A stretch of DNA of 64,000 bases, taken from contig NZ_JAQPPK010000018.1 of the NCBI RefSeq assembly GCF_029952445.1, positions 43,834 through 107,833 on the forward strand, given 5' to 3'. Of this stretch, positions 24,957 through 33,809 are shown in pieces. Under the pieces are notes generated by a model, which was not told where the DNA came from, did not search any database, and saw nothing but the letters and a program-made list of their open reading frames with translations. A program made the translations under genes and the position numbers. The stretch comes from Paenarthrobacter nitroguajacolicus (GTDB lineage Bacteria; Actinomycetota; Actinomycetes; Actinomycetales; Micrococcaceae). Within the stretch, counting starts at the first letter, position 1. Each line of letters opens with the position of its first letter.

Positions 24957-25076
24957 TTAGTGGAGGGTAAGGACGTGTGTAACTACGGCGACTGTCGCGA
25001 TGAGCAGCACTGCAAGGCCGACGTACGCGGGCCATTTCGGCCTCGTCTTGTGAGGGTTGATGTCTACGTACGGCAA
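24957..25076 (-). CDS. Possible small membrane protein
   Basis: 39 codons from a TTG at 25076 (48 from a further TTG at 25103), ending in TAA. The peptide has a short polar N-terminus (PYVDINPHKTRPKWPAY) followed by one hydrophobic helix (VGLAVLLIATVAVVTHVL). The soluble part followed by a clean transmembrane helix is protein-like, but no good ribosome-binding site is present at either start. Confidence 0.35.
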   Translation of the reverse strand: MPYVDINPHKTRPKWPAYVGLAVLLIATVAVVTHVLTLH

Positions 25077-25356
25077 GTGGTTTCGTGTCCCTTCAAGGAG
25101 CAAAATGTACTGGTGGTGCGGTCAAACGGAAGTCTCTGCCCCGGGCCAGACAAGTGATTAGCGGCAGCGACACGCCCCTGTTTGGGCAACATGTGGCTGG
25201 GGCGTGCCGCCTGCAACATCATAAGGCTACTTTTTAAAAAATTTGAATATTTCGGATACCAAATTCACGCATTTCATAATTCCGCGAGTTCCTTGAGCGC
25301 GCGGGGGATGAAGAGCGGGGCGGGATCTCTGACCAAGCTCGAATTTCGGATCGCCG
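25077..25356. other. Intergenic region with one imperfect hairpin
   Basis: No gene recognised. 25167-25178 (GCGACACGCCCC) pairs with 25199-25210 with one mismatch and a 20-base loop. An AT-rich stretch with TTTTTAAAAAA follows at about 25230-25242. It may end leftward transcription from vanZ, but the U-tract is not adjacent, so I do not call it a terminator. Confidence 0.4.
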
Positions 25357-25800
25357 TTACGAATTGGCCACTTTCGGTGTCTGCGTCCAAGCAGCGATGA
25401 GGCGAACACAACAGATCCCGATGAGGCCGCCGAGAGTGTTTGTGACTACGTCTGTAAGGCTCGCAAACCTGGCGGCAATAAATAGCAGCTGTCCCAGTTC
25501 CATGAAGAAAGACGCGAACAAGCCGATTCCGGATAAGAGCCACCAAGGTCGTGTAGGTAGGGCCATCGCCACCAGAATGCCGAGCGGAATGAACATGGCA
25601 ACATTGGCTGAAGCCTCGATGAACTGATAGTTGACCCATCGTGGCACGCCGACTTCGTGAAGGTAATTCAAGGCAGTGGCTAGCCTTGTTTGAATCGGCT
25701 TGTCTACGGGTGCGGGCCAGAAACCGACCAGCGCGAGACCAGCGAGATACGTCGTCAGGGCTATCCGCCAGAGGAGTGACTTTTTCAAGCTCGCTCTCAA
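25357..25800 (-). CDS. VanZ-family membrane protein
   Basis: 147 residues from TTG 25800. Four transmembrane helices with the VanZ pattern: IEASANVAMFIPLGILVAMA, a MELGQLLF segment, and RFASLTDVVTNTLGGLIGIC. VanZ-like proteins are membrane proteins of unclear function, linked in some bacteria to glycopeptide tolerance and in others found next to polysaccharide genes. Its TTG overlaps the stop of the small upstream ORF (TTGA), so the two are probably translated together. Faces the exopolysaccharide locus. Confidence 0.85.
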   Translation of the reverse strand: MRASLKKSLLWRIALTTYLAGLALVGFWPAPVDKPIQTRLATALNYLHEVGVPRWVNYQFIEASANVAMFIPLGILVAMALPTRPWWLLSGIGLFASFFMELGQLLFIAARFASLTDVVTNTLGGLIGICCVRLIAAWTQTPKVANS

Positions 25801-25958
25801 GAAACTCGTAAGAGGGCCCAGGTACTGACGCCGAGGGCTGCCGTTGCCAGAAAGCCTAGCAACGCGTAATGAGAAAATTCTCGTGGCAACTTGAGTCTAC
25901 GAAATCTGGGGACTCGCGTCTCAATGTGCCATTTTCGTCTTCTCCAATGTCGCCCCAT
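25797..25958 (-). CDS. Small basic protein with one transmembrane helix
   Basis: 53 residues from ATG 25958, with AGGAG very close (2 bases). The N-terminal half is strongly basic (GRHWRRRKWHIETRVPRFRR); the C-terminal half is a single hydrophobic helix (HYALLGFLATAALGVSTWAL). The stop overlaps the vanZ start by 4 bases, which argues that it is a real gene. No family recognised; a membrane-tethered basic peptide. Confidence 0.5.
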   Translation of the reverse strand: MGRHWRRRKWHIETRVPRFRRLKLPREFSHYALLGFLATAALGVSTWALLRVS

Positions 25959-26010
25959 AGCTCCTATGGATACCACAGCCGACTTGGTTGGTAAACGAAG
26001 CCAAAAAAGA

Positions 26011-26049
26011 GGGTGGTTTGCCAACGAGTTTCTCGTTGGCAAACCACCC
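26011..26049 (-). terminator. Intrinsic terminator of the LANTG surface protein gene
   Basis: Perfect 18-bp stem: GGGTGGTTTGCCAACGAG at 26011-26028 and its complement at 26032-26049, with a TTT loop. Read leftward it is followed by TCTTTTTTGG, a proper U-tract. It lies 20 bases after the stop of the gene at 26069 and is one of the strongest terminators in the window. Confidence 0.92.
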
Positions 26050-26068
26050 GATTTTGGTTCAGGCCTGG

Positions 26069-26689
26069 TTAGGCAGAAACCTGGGTGCTCTTGGCGCGAC
26101 GACGAGCTACAACAACTGAAGTAGTTCCGGCGGCCAATGCGCCCGCGCCCACGAGGGACCACAGGAGCAAGCTGGAGTCAGCACCGGTGTTGGCCAGAGG
26201 CACACCACCGGTGTTCGCCAGACCCGTACCTGTGCCGGTGGTGCTGCCCGTGTTCGAGAGGGCGGCACCGCCAACGACCACCGTTACCGGCCCGACGGTA
26301 ACGCCTGAGGTGTTTCCAACGGCGGTGATGGCATATGCACCGGGCTCGTTGATGACGATTGAGGCGGAGAATGCGCCGTTTCCGTCAGCAACTGCGCCCA
26401 AAGTGGAAGGTGCCAGCGGAATGCGACCCGATACGGCGAGGCTGCCTGCGGATACACTGCCACCGCTGGCTGCCGGTGTGCCGGTCGGCGTGATTGTAAT
26501 GGTGATACCTTCGCCCGGTGTGAATCCCGTACCGCTGAAGACAAAAGCTTCTCCCGGCGCCACGGAAGCATCGGAGACGGCGACACTGGTGTTCGGTGCC
26601 GGGTAGTTGGCGTTGTTTGCTACGGCCGGTACTGCGCCGAGAAGTGCAATTGAGCCCGCGAGCGCAAGCGCTGCAAGAGATTTCTTCAT
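26069..26689 (-). CDS. LAxTG-type cell-wall-anchored surface protein
   Basis: 206 residues from ATG 26689 with AGGGGGGA upstream. Signal peptide KKSLAALALAGSIALLGAVP ending near AVAN. The mature part is a beta-rich domain (APGEAFVFSGTGFTPGEGIT, then TVVVGG). The C-terminus is a sorting signal: LANTG, hydrophobic helix SLLLWSLVGAGALAAG and an RRR tail. Two further NTG motifs precede it (ALSNTG, GLANTGG). LAxTG is the class E sortase motif of high-GC Gram-positives; no sortase is encoded in the window. Adjacent to the exopolysaccharide genes. Confidence 0.85.
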   Translation of the reverse strand: MKKSLAALALAGSIALLGAVPAVANNANYPAPNTSVAVSDASVAPGEAFVFSGTGFTPGEGITITITPTGTPAASGGSVSAGSLAVSGRIPLAPSTLGAVADGNGAFSASIVINEPGAYAITAVGNTSGVTVGPVTVVVGGAALSNTGSTTGTGTGLANTGGVPLANTGADSSLLLWSLVGAGALAAGTTSVVVARRRAKSTQVSA

Positions 26690-26863
26690 GTGTGTCCCCC
26701 CTGAGACCTTTGGTGGTGCTACGTGGTGTGTGGAGATTTCCGAGACCCTACGAGACCGTAAGAGAAATCCCATGTGCTGCCCAGATAGAATCTACCATTT
26801 TATGGTTGTCCGCGGCAAAGAAAATCCATACCCGTTACAAAGGATTAACGTGCGCGCCTTACC

Positions 26864-28717
26864 CTATTCACAAGGAGCCGCCAGAGGTGGCAGAAGCACG
26901 TCCTTGACAGATTGGACCGTTGGTGTAACAACTATTTCCGGTTGTGAGTGCTGAACGATGTGTCCGAAATTGAACTCCAGCGTTGCACTCTCTCCCGGCG
27001 CTAAGCTGATAGTGGATGTTCCAACACTTCGTTGACTGTGGCGCTGGGCAGCAAACGGGATCTTGACTCCGTCCTTTACAACGGTGTCAATATTGGACTG
27101 CACAGGTCCATAGCTCACGATGTTTGTTTGCACCGTTCCTTCTGGAACGCCGAACGCCTTACCTCCTGTAACGTAGCCTGGCAGCGAGGTCGCGGCGTCG
27201 GCCGGGGCGGTATTGGTTGACGTGACCCTTAGAGTTACTTCACGGTAGCCGTCGCGGGTGCAGTCCTTAGCTACCTCAACGGTACGCTTTACCCAGAAGT
27301 CCATTTTGGCCCCTGTTCCGTCATTAAAATAGACGCCGAACTGCGCTGGTGCGACGTTTGGACCCGATATCAAGCCGCCCAGCTTGTACTTGCCGACTGT
27401 CGCTTGCTCGCTATGGCTGGCGGACCAAAGCAAGATTCGACGTTCATCTACTCCCTTTGCTATGGCATCGATAAGGCCCTTAGGGTCAGCCTTTCCTGAC
27501 GAAACCGTGGAAAATATCTCCTTCGCAGCCCCGGAAAAATAGACGTCTTGACGGTCGGGGTCTTCGACGGCTGAATACACATCCGAGAGAAGCGTGCGAA
27601 CCACGTTCTCTTTCGTGAGCTTCGGCGGCAGGCCCGAGCCAATTTTCCGGATTGCAGGATCTGCAATCTGCACAGGCCCTGTTGCCTCCAACATGAAGCT
27701 CAGTGCTACCGGGTCGACAGACAGGACACCATCGAGTCTTTCACCTGTTCGCTTTTCCCACATTGAGTGGGCAGTAGCGGCGGTTGTGGCGAAGTCGGGC
27801 GTGAGGTTGACATCTTGCATGAACTTACCGATACGCGCAGAGTAAATGGCCTTTTGCTCTGCATCAATGGGCACCGGCGGATCAAAGGGTCCCAATGCCC
27901 CGGCGCTTGTCTGAGACTCAAGAGTCATGTGGCCCTTATCTAGAGTTAGAACCGCGAGAGCGCCAGGAATGCCACCGGTTGCCCTCGACTCTGCATTATT
28001 CTGCATGAGCAGCAAGTAGTGCCGGGGTGCATCCGCCCCGAGCATTGTTGGGGCCAAGCTGGCCGCGTCCGCTGCGGAGTCGAGGCCCTGGCTCAATGTA
28101 GCGAGCTCTTCTCGTGCGCTGATTAGGGGTTCAGCGATTTGGGGGAGAAGATTGCCGGTTTCGATGTTATGCAGCCGTTTGGAAGATTCACGAACGACGT
28201 GAGCCGCAGCTTGTACCTTGGGGGCGGCTGTCCTGAGCGGCGAGAGGTCGATTCCACTGGGCGTTGGAGCCAATGTTTTCCAGTTAAGGGATTGAAACGC
28301 CTTTACCAAAGGGGCTGCACCCAAGCGGGCAACGTCGTCAGCTGAGGTAGCGACTTCACTAGCAGCCTGCATATTTGGTCCGATCCAGGGCAGCGCGGAG
28401 ACGCTTTTCCATAGTGGATCGTTGCCCGCTTCGCGGGCGGCTTGCGTATGCCCAATCAGTTTCTCCACGCTTACTGCTGCCGCCGCCGTGTCGTTGGCTG
28501 CAATTTGAGCCTTCATCTCCGGCAGGAGGGTGGTAGCCGCCTGTAATTCAGTCCGCATGATGTTGGCTTTAAAGCCTATCCAAGCGGTACAAGCTACTAC
28601 GATTATGGCCAGTACCGAAGTCCACAGCGCGGCAAGTATTAGTCGCCTGCGGATGCGGCGTCGGCTGCCCTTTGAATTCTTGCGATTACCCTGGGCTTGT
28701 TGCACTTCCGTGCTCAT
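26864..28717 (-). CDS. DUF4012 domain membrane protein of the exopolysaccharide locus
   Basis: 617 residues. An N-terminal basic segment (RRRIRRR) is followed by one transmembrane helix (LILAALWTSVLAIIVVACTA) and a large extracytoplasmic DUF4012 domain; recognisable parts are YLLLMQNNAESRATGGIPGA and FATTAATAHSMWEKRTGERL with the following GVLSVDPVALSFMLEATGPV. The family is common in actinobacterial polysaccharide loci and distantly recalls LytR-type envelope proteins. Function unknown. Separated by 3 bases from ugd, so in the same leftward operon. Confidence 0.88.
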   Translation of the reverse strand: MSTEVQQAQGNRKNSKGSRRRIRRRLILAALWTSVLAIIVVACTAWIGFKANIMRTELQAATTLLPEMKAQIAANDTAAAAVSVEKLIGHTQAAREAGNDPLWKSVSALPWIGPNMQAASEVATSADDVARLGAAPLVKAFQSLNWKTLAPTPSGIDLSPLRTAAPKVQAAAHVVRESSKRLHNIETGNLLPQIAEPLISAREELATLSQGLDSAADAASLAPTMLGADAPRHYLLLMQNNAESRATGGIPGALAVLTLDKGHMTLESQTSAGALGPFDPPVPIDAEQKAIYSARIGKFMQDVNLTPDFATTAATAHSMWEKRTGERLDGVLSVDPVALSFMLEATGPVQIADPAIRKIGSGLPPKLTKENVVRTLLSDVYSAVEDPDRQDVYFSGAAKEIFSTVSSGKADPKGLIDAIAKGVDERRILLWSASHSEQATVGKYKLGGLISGPNVAPAQFGVYFNDGTGAKMDFWVKRTVEVAKDCTRDGYREVTLRVTSTNTAPADAATSLPGYVTGGKAFGVPEGTVQTNIVSYGPVQSNIDTVVKDGVKIPFAAQRHSQRSVGTSTISLAPGESATLEFNFGHIVQHSQPEIVVTPTVQSVKDVLLPPLAAPCE

Positions 28718-28720
28718 CAG

Positions 28721-30034
28721 CTAAGGCCGTCCCAGTCCACGGTACTGCCAACCAGCTTCCCGCCATTTGGCGGGATCAAGCACGTTCCTGCCGTCGAGGA
28801 TGCGCGCACTAGCAACACTTTCCTTCAGTATGTAAGGATCCAATTCGCGGTACTCCTGCCACTCAGTCAGGAGAAGGACGGCGTCTGCATTCTGGACAGC
28901 TATGTCAACATTTTGTACGTATTGAAGTTCAGGGAAACGCTGTGCTGCATTGCGCAAGGCTTTAGGGTCGGTGACTGTGACAATAGCACCCTGCAGCTGG
29001 AGCTGGGCCGCTATGCTCAAGGCCGGTGAGTCGCGAACATCGTCGCTTTCCGGCTTGAAGGCCGCACCAAGAACCGCGACGCGTTTGCCAAGGAGACCAT
29101 CTACGCATAATTCTCGGGTGAGTTCGACAACGCGAGTGCGTCGGCGCATGTTGATGGCGTCGACTTCTCGAAGAAACGTTAGGGCTTGGTCTGCACCCAG
29201 CTCACCTGCACGCGCCATGAATGCCCTGATGTCCTTCGGTAGGCACCCGCCTCCGAAACCGACTCCTGCGTTAAGAAACTTTCGACCAATTCTGTCATCC
29301 ATTCCGATCGCGTCAGCCAGATGCGTGACGTCCGCTCCCGCTGCCTCGCAGAGTTCAGCCATAGCATTAATGAACGAAATCTTGGTGGCGAGAAACGAAT
29401 TTGCTGCCGTCTTGACCAATTCCGCGGTGGGTAAATCCATAACAATGCGCGGCGTCCCTAGTCCCAGTGGAGTTTGATATACCTCGTCCAAGACCGCCAC
29501 AGCCGCGTGGTCTTCGGAGCCATTCGAGACTCCGTAGACGAATCGGTCTGGTTGAAGGGTGTCTGCTACAGCGTGCCCCTCGCGGAGGAATTCAGGATTC
29601 CAGACCAAAAAAGCGCTCGGCTCTTGTTGTGCGATCATGTCGGCAAGTCTCGCTGCTGTTCCAACGGGGACAGTCGATTTCCCAACAACTATGTCTCCAG
29701 GGGTCAAATGGGGCAACAACGCTGCCAGTGCGGCGTCAACGTAGGCCATATCAGCACCATTTTCCCCCTTCTTCTGTGGCGTCCCTACGCAAATAAAGTG
29801 AACGCCACTCCCTTTAGCAGCAGCCATGTCGGTGGTGAAGGAGAGCCGGCCAGTATCCTGAACTTCCTCAAGCAAAGCTGTGAGTCCTGGCTCGTAGAAA
29901 GGTGCTATTGCAGCGGAGAGATCGGCTATCTTTTGCTCATCGACGTCGATACCTACAACTTCATGACCCAGTTTCGCCATGCATGCTGCGTGTACCGCAC
30001 CAAGGTAGCCGCAACCAATGACAGAAATACGCAT
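28721..30034 (-). CDS. ugd: UDP-glucose 6-dehydrogenase
   Basis: 437 residues, the usual length. The N-terminal Rossmann motif is VIGCGYLGAVHA, with the acidic VGIDVDE. The catalytic cysteine is in GVGFGGGCLPKDIRAFM, and the C-terminal UDP-binding domain has RVAVLGAAFKPESDDVRDSP. It oxidises UDP-glucose to UDP-glucuronate with two NAD+. Here it supplies glucuronate for the polymer. It is followed closely by the DUF4012 gene and preceded by the phosphoglycosyl transferase. Confidence 0.95.
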   Translation of the reverse strand: MRISVIGCGYLGAVHAACMAKLGHEVVGIDVDEQKIADLSAAIAPFYEPGLTALLEEVQDTGRLSFTTDMAAAKGSGVHFICVGTPQKKGENGADMAYVDAALAALLPHLTPGDIVVGKSTVPVGTAARLADMIAQQEPSAFLVWNPEFLREGHAVADTLQPDRFVYGVSNGSEDHAAVAVLDEVYQTPLGLGTPRIVMDLPTAELVKTAANSFLATKISFINAMAELCEAAGADVTHLADAIGMDDRIGRKFLNAGVGFGGGCLPKDIRAFMARAGELGADQALTFLREVDAINMRRRTRVVELTRELCVDGLLGKRVAVLGAAFKPESDDVRDSPALSIAAQLQLQGAIVTVTDPKALRNAAQRFPELQYVQNVDIAVQNADAVLLLTEWQEYRELDPYILKESVASARILDGRNVLDPAKWREAGWQYRGLGRP

Positions 30035-30073
30035 TCGTTTTTGTTCCTTCCGCAGTTTTCTGCTGGGAGTCGT

Positions 30074-31510
30074 CTAGTAAGCACCCGTGCTATGGAAAAC
30101 AGCACGAGCCGTTCGAAGGATGATCACGAGGTCTCCCGCTAGGGACCAGTTCTCGACGTAATAGAGATCCAGACGCACGGAATCCTGCCAGGAGAGGTTC
30201 GAACGACCACTAACTTGCCACAAGCCAGTGAGACCCGGCTTCACCAGCAAGCGCCTCCGGACGTCATGCTCGTATTCGGCCACTTCCTTGGGCAGAGGAG
30301 GACGAGGTCCAACCAAGCTCATGGACCCAGCGAATATGTTGAAAAGCTGTGGCAGCTCATCCAAGCTGTACTTTCGCAGGACTCTCCCGATCGGAGTGAC
30401 TCTAGGATCGTCCCGAATCTTGAAAAGAAGGCCGTTGCCCTCATTGCGATGTTGAAGGTCAACGAGGCGAGCTTCCGCGTCTTCCACCATTGACCTGAAC
30501 TTCAGCATTTGGAATTGACGCCCCTCCATGCCTACGCGGTCTTGCCGGAATAGTACGGGCCCCTTGCTGCCGAACTTGACCAACGCCGTAATGACCAGCA
30601 TGACGGGCGCTGCGAGCACGATCAGTACGCCGGAGACTACTATGTCGAAGAGCCTTTTAGCCACGCGTTGACCGCCTTCCAGTGTCGGCGTTGTCACGTG
30701 GATCAGTGGAAGACCTGCAACCTGCTGGGTATGGATTCGTGGTCCCGCAATATCAGTGAGGGCAGGAGCCATGATGAGACCCACGTTCCTAGCCGCGAGT
30801 TCCCATCCCAGATGGCGGATAGTTTGGGGATGTAGCTGTACTCCGGCGGATACCGCTACGGCATCTGCGCGGCATTGTTCTATCGCGACTAATACCGAAC
30901 TAGTGTCCACAGCATGTCCTAGAATTGGTAATCCCGACTCTGGCTCAACTGTCAGGTTCTCGGGAGCACCAGGTGTGTAAGCTGCTACCGGCAGGTACCC
31001 CGAATGCTTTGCTCTTTGAAGCGAGGATGCGAGATGCGCGACAGCGCTCGGCCCCCCTAGCAAGAGAATGCGGGACATACTGCCTCCCTTTTGTCGAGCA
31101 ACGCTTAGATGTTGCCGAATCAGCCAGCGTGCAAGAAGCAACCCAAGCAGACCGACCGGTAAAGCGATTCCCACGTACCCACGGGCCGTTTCAATCCGGA
31201 ATACGTACGAAATGATGGCCACTAGGCCAAAGAGCCATAGCGAAGCGGCCGCCACACGCTTATATTCGTCCGGCCCGGCGCCCAGGATTCGACTCTGACG
31301 ACTGTTCCATGCGCCGAGCATGAACCACCACACCAGGGCCAAAGCTATGGATACCAAGAAGTAGTTCGGCTCCTGCCCGGATATAACGAAATCCGGCTCA
31401 AATCCAAAGCGGATTACATATGCACCTATGACTGCCCACACAATGACGAACGCGTCCGTTATGCGGAGTCTGCGTGACACCTGCAGTTGCCAATCCCTAT
31501 CGCGACTCAA
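30074..31510 (-). CDS. Polyprenyl-phosphate glycosyl-1-phosphate transferase (initiating enzyme)
   Basis: 478 residues from TTG 31510, chosen because earlier in-frame starts lie inside fcl and GGAG/GGGGG precede it. Four or five N-terminal transmembrane helices and a CoA-binding-like domain (MSRILLLGGPSAVAHLASSL) are followed by the catalytic bacterial sugar transferase domain: KRLFDIVVSG, MLKFRSMVEDAEARL, LPQLFNIFAGSMSLVGPRPP and VKPGLTGLWQVSGRSN. It transfers a sugar-1-phosphate, probably glucose or galactose, to undecaprenyl phosphate and so starts each repeat unit. Confidence 0.93.
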   Translation of the reverse strand: MSRDRDWQLQVSRRLRITDAFVIVWAVIGAYVIRFGFEPDFVISGQEPNYFLVSIALALVWWFMLGAWNSRQSRILGAGPDEYKRVAAASLWLFGLVAIISYVFRIETARGYVGIALPVGLLGLLLARWLIRQHLSVARQKGGSMSRILLLGGPSAVAHLASSLQRAKHSGYLPVAAYTPGAPENLTVEPESGLPILGHAVDTSSVLVAIEQCRADAVAVSAGVQLHPQTIRHLGWELAARNVGLIMAPALTDIAGPRIHTQQVAGLPLIHVTTPTLEGGQRVAKRLFDIVVSGVLIVLAAPVMLVITALVKFGSKGPVLFRQDRVGMEGRQFQMLKFRSMVEDAEARLVDLQHRNEGNGLLFKIRDDPRVTPIGRVLRKYSLDELPQLFNIFAGSMSLVGPRPPLPKEVAEYEHDVRRRLLVKPGLTGLWQVSGRSNLSWQDSVRLDLYYVENWSLAGDLVIILRTARAVFHSTGAY

Positions 31511-31553
31511 CGGGCCCCCATCTCCAGTTTTCGAACTACAAATTGGATTTCGG

Positions 31554-32528
31554 CTAGCTTCGAATGTCAGCAAGGTGCGAACGATACCAGGACACCGTTG
31601 ACTGAATGCCGTCTTCAAGGCTGATGGATGCAGTCCAACCTGCGTTCGAAAGATTGGAAACATCCAATAGCTTCCTTGGTGTTCCATCGGGCTTGGACGA
31701 ATCCCACACAGTTTGGCCTTCGTACCCCACTGCTTGAGCTACGATGTCAGCCAATTCCTTTATTGTTACATCGGTGCCCGTTCCTACGTTCACCTGCTCT
31801 GGCCCGTCATAATTTTCAAGTAGGTGGAGGCAAGCCGATGCCATGTCGTCCACGTGAAGAAACTCCCGGCGCGGCGTCCCGGACCCCCAGTTGACTATCT
31901 GGGAAGCACCAGAGGACACCGCCTCGTCATAGCGCCGGATTAGAGCGGGAAGAACGTGTGATCCTGTCGGTGAGAAGTTGTCGCCGGGACCATACAAATT
32001 AGTTGGCATGGCCGAGATCCAAGGCAATCCGTATTGCCGTCGAATCGCTTGAACCTGCATGATCCCCGCAATTTTTGCGATGGCGTACGCATCGTTCGTA
32101 GGTTCTAGATGACCCGTCAGTAGGGAATCCTCACGAATCGGCTGATCTGCATACTTTGGATAGATGCATGATGAGCCAAGGAATAGTAATCGCTCAACAC
32201 CATGCGCGAGGGCTGCGTCCAGAACATTGACCTGGATTCTCAAATTATCGCTTAAGAAGTCGACGGGGAAGGAGCTATTCGCCAGAATACCCCCGACCTT
32301 TGCAGCGGCTAGGATCACATACTTTGGTTTTTGAGTAGAGAAAAATTCAAAAACAGCCTCACGATTTTTCAGATCTAGTTCGCTAGATGTTCGGCCCACA
32401 AGATTGGTGAATCCCTGAGACTCGAGAGCGCGCCAGATGGCAGAACCGACCAGACCCCTGTGACCGGCAATGTAGAAACGTGCGTCACGTTCCAAAGGGC
32501 GGGCGAGGAAACTTGTAGCCCCGTGCAT
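31554..32528 (-). CDS. fcl: GDP-L-fucose synthase
   Basis: 324 residues. NADPH motif GHRGLVGSAI near residue 22, SSCIYP with the catalytic Ser, and YAIAKIAG as the YxxxK motif. It epimerises and reduces GDP-4-keto-6-deoxy-mannose made by Gmd to GDP-L-fucose. Its ATG overlaps the gmd stop by one base (TGATG). The ~15-residue N-terminal extension before FYIAGHRG may be untranslated if another start is used, but the overlap supports this one. Confidence 0.95.
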   Translation of the reverse strand: MHGATSFLARPLERDARFYIAGHRGLVGSAIWRALESQGFTNLVGRTSSELDLKNREAVFEFFSTQKPKYVILAAAKVGGILANSSFPVDFLSDNLRIQVNVLDAALAHGVERLLFLGSSCIYPKYADQPIREDSLLTGHLEPTNDAYAIAKIAGIMQVQAIRRQYGLPWISAMPTNLYGPGDNFSPTGSHVLPALIRRYDEAVSSGASQIVNWGSGTPRREFLHVDDMASACLHLLENYDGPEQVNVGTGTDVTIKELADIVAQAVGYEGQTVWDSSKPDGTPRKLLDVSNLSNAGWTASISLEDGIQSTVSWYRSHLADIRS

Positions 32529-33556
32529 CAGTTCTTCCAGCTCTCGAGGTCGACCGCATCAATCCAGTGGGATCCAGCGTTCTTGAGTGCTTGAATATCA
32601 GCATCGACCATGATTCGAGCCAGTTCTGGAGTTTGGACGGTTGCCTTCCAGCCCAGTTTCTCATGAGCTTTTGAAGCGTCGCCGACTAGAGCGTCAACCT
32701 CCGTGGGGCGCAGATAACGTTCGTCGAAGCGGACGTGCTTTTCCCAGTCGAGTCCGGCATGGTCGAAAGCGATCTGCAGGAAGTCCTTAACGGTGTAGTT
32801 ACCTCCAGTTGCGAGAACGAAGTCTTCTGGTTCATCCGCCTGCAGCATGCGCCACATTCCTTCTACGTATTCTGCGGCATAGCCCCAGTCACGGACGGCG
32901 TCCAGGTTACCCATATACAAAAAATCCTGCCTGCCGGCTTGGATGGCTGCAACGGCGCGGGTGATTTTTCGGGTGACGAAGGTTTCGCCGCGGCGAGGGG
33001 ACTCATGGTTGAACAGGATCCCGTTGACCGCGAACATCCCGTACGCCTCGCGGTAGTTCTTGGTGACCCAGTAGCTGTATACCTTGGCGGCACCGTAAGG
33101 CGACCTCGGATAGAACGGAGTGTTCTCGTCTTGTGGAGGCGGCGTGGCACCGAACATCTCTGATGACGATGCTTGGTAAAAGCGAGTTTCAATGCCGGCC
33201 ATTCGGACCGCTTCGAGGAGCCGAATTGACCCGATTCCTGTTGTGTCTCCGGTGTGTTCCGGTTCGTCAAAGGAAACACGGACATGCGACTGCGCCGCCA
33301 GGTTGTAAACCTCGTCAGGCTTAATCTCGGCGAGGAGAGTCACGAGGCGTGCCCCGTCGCTCAAGTCGCCGTAATGCAGGAACAGGTTCGCCTGAGGATC
33401 GTGCGGATCTACGTAGAGATGGTCGATTCGGTGGGTATTGAACGTGGAAGCTCGGCGAATAAGGCCGTGCACTTCGTATCCCTTGTGCAGCAGCAACTCG
33501 GCCAGATACGAACCGTCTTGCCCTGTGATGCCAGTTATAAATGCTCGACGCGGCAT
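32528..33556 (-). CDS. gmd: GDP-mannose 4,6-dehydratase
   Basis: 342 residues. Extended SDR with [20 protein letters not shown] at the N-terminus, the conserved [34 protein letters not shown] and the YxxxK motif in [11 protein letters not shown]. Converts GDP-mannose to GDP-4-keto-6-deoxy-mannose; with Fcl it makes GDP-L-fucose. First gene of the leftward exopolysaccharide operon (gmd-fcl-transferase-ugd-DUF4012). Confidence 0.96.
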   Translation of the reverse strand: MPRRAFITGITGQDGSYLAELLLHKGYEVHGLIRRASTFNTHRIDHLYVDPHDPQANLFLHYGDLSDGARLVTLLAEIKPDEVYNLAAQSHVRVSFDEPEHTGDTTGIGSIRLLEAVRMAGIETRFYQASSSEMFGATPPPQDENTPFYPRSPYGAAKVYSYWVTKNYREAYGMFAVNGILFNHESPRRGETFVTRKITRAVAAIQAGRQDFLYMGNLDAVRDWGYAAEYVEGMWRMLQADEPEDFVLATGGNYTVKDFLQIAFDHAGLDWEKHVRFDERYLRPTEVDALVGDASKAHEKLGWKATVQTPELARIMVDADIQALKNAGSHWIDAVDLESWKN

Positions 33557-33809
33557 ACTGCCCCCATTTCAATCGTGTGTAGTGTGAAGATCGCCCAAGG
33601 CCAAATAATATTTGCAATCGCGATACATGCATAATGGACCAAGCCGTAGTGCCCCATGTTACCGGGGACGTAACGCTTGGCCGTGACGTTCATCACTCTT
33701 GCGCTCGGGTGTGCGCACTGGCTAGCCGTTTGGCCAGTTTGAACGGGGCAGTGACACTAAAGTCAATAGCTTTACGAGATATTATGCCCGCTTCACACAA
33801 GGAGTCGAC
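33557..33809. promoter_or_regulatory. Divergent control region of the exopolysaccharide locus
   Basis: The 253-base gap between gmd (leftward) and the first rightward glycosyltransferase must hold both promoters. It is AT-rich next to gmd (33600-33635) and next to the rightward gene (33755-33785). No clear operator palindrome or consensus -35/-10 pair stood out. AAGGAG at 33799-33804 is the ribosome-binding site of the rightward gene. Confidence 0.45.
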
